Assembly: GCA_028275425.1 (NCBI GenBank)
Contig: JAPWUT010000113.1
Coordinates: 1-5,990 of the forward strand
Reading direction: 5' to 3'
Origin: Anaerolineae bacterium
GTDB lineage: Bacteria > Chloroflexota > Anaerolineae > SpSt-600
Length of the DNA stretch: 5,990 nt
Shown here: positions 5,535 to 5,990 of the stretch, piece by piece
Layout: each line of letters starts with the position of its first letter
How positions within the stretch are numbered: the first letter of the stretch is position 1
Made by a program: the position numbers and the translations under genes
The notes under the pieces: model-generated
The model's database searches: none
What the model was told of the DNA's origin: nothing
Seen by the model: the letters and a program-made list of their open reading frames with translations, nothing else

Positions 5535-5990
5535 GCGAACATGAGCATGAAGCCAAAAAAGCATCTATCGTTGTTTTCAGCGGCGACATGGACAAGGTAA
5601 TGGCAGCATTCATCATCGCTACCACCGCCGCTGCCAGTGGCATTGAGACCACCATGTTCTTCACCTTCTGGGGCCTCCAGGCCATCAAAAAGAAGGTGCC
5701 TACAGGCAAAACCTTCTTCCAGCGTATGCTAAGCTTGTTCCTCAAAGACATCAACGGCATCGGCCCCAGCAAACTGAATATGGGTGGAATCGGCCGCTGG
5801 ATGTTCAAGCAGATGATGAAGCAGCACAACGTCGCCTCCCTCCCAGAACTGCGTAAGATGGCGGTTGACCTGGGGGTCAAACTCCTGGCCTGCCAGATGA
5901 GCATGGACGTCATGGGCATCCGCCGGGAGGACCTGATTGACGAGGTGACCGACGTGGTCGGCGCAGCGACTTTCATTGCCGAAGCCAACA
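5531..5990 (+). CDS. DsrE2-like (DsrE/DsrF family) sulfur-carrier protein, 3' end missing
   Basis: The frame is open to the window end, giving 153 residues; family members are about 160, so only a few residues are missing. ASIVVFSGDMDKVMAAFIIA (11-30) is the first beta strand and helix of the DsrE fold, ETTMFFTFWGLQAIKK (39-54) the second. GGIGRWMFKQMM (85-96) and LLACQMSMDVMGI (118-130) are the DsrE2 signature; C121 is the conserved cysteine that carries persulfide sulfur in related proteins. It probably acts in the cytoplasm or at the membrane surface, moving sulfur between thiosulfate/persulfide enzymes, but partners such as TusA or rhodanese are not visible here. The ATG overlaps the arsR stop (ATGA) and has a strong ribosome site, so expression should be tied to the ArsR repressor. 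The N-terminus has a His/Glu-rich SEHEHE tail that could bind metal weakly. Family sure, exact role inferred. Confidence 0.88.
   Translation, partial: MSEHEHEAKKASIVVFSGDMDKVMAAFIIATTAAASGIETTMFFTFWGLQAIKKKVPTGKTFFQRMLSLFLKDINGIGPSKLNMGGIGRWMFKQMMKQHNVASLPELRKMAVDLGVKLLACQMSMDVMGIRREDLIDEVTDVVGAATFIAEAN

Noticed and set aside
5512..5988. 158-codon minus-strand frame
   Set aside because: It is the antisense of the DsrE2-like gene, whose plus-strand translation has the family signature.

Overview
The window reads as bacterial chromosome, probably from a thermophile. The clue is a single-domain KaiC-like ATPase (3880-4755) paired with a small HTH partner (3507-3860). From memory, this pair matches the AF_0795-type KaiC family and the 'near-KaiC' regulatory domain, which occur sporadically in thermophilic archaea and bacteria. 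Sigma70-type promoters and strong Shine-Dalgarno sites point to Bacteria. The GC-rich hairpin repeats and gene mix would suit a thermophilic Chloroflexota or a similar lineage, but the phylum is a guess.

Layout. (1) Positions 1-2587, plus strand: the 3' part of a metallo-beta-lactamase-fold hydrolase, then after 23 nt a KimA/KUP-type proton-coupled potassium transporter. (2) Positions 2588-3506: no gene. This stretch holds a degenerate copy of a repeat, a 92-bp palindromic element with TAACC/GGTTA ends, four full 151-154-bp tandem units packed with short G/C hairpins, and a partial fifth unit. The 3' halves of the units alternate A-B-A-B, giving a period of about 305-308 bp. (3) Positions 3507-4755, minus strand: the KaiC-like ATPase gene followed by its HTH partner, 19 nt from stop to preferred start, driven by a promoter at 4792-4819 with two small palindromes. 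(4) Positions 4895-5110: a diverged, inverted copy of the same repeat, so the KaiC pair is bracketed by oppositely oriented copies. (5) Positions 5114-5990, plus strand: a near-consensus promoter, an AT-rich palindromic operator candidate, an ArsR-family repressor gene and, overlapping it by 4 nt, a DsrE2-like sulfur-carrier gene cut by the window end.

How the parts fit. The ArsR/DsrE pair looks like a self-regulated operon responding to a sulfur or thiol signal. The KaiC-like ATPase and HTH protein probably form a two-gene sensory or regulatory unit. The transporter handles potassium uptake. The most unusual item is the repeat family: noncoding, higher-order, rich in hairpins, and present in inverted orientation on both sides of the KaiC-like pair.
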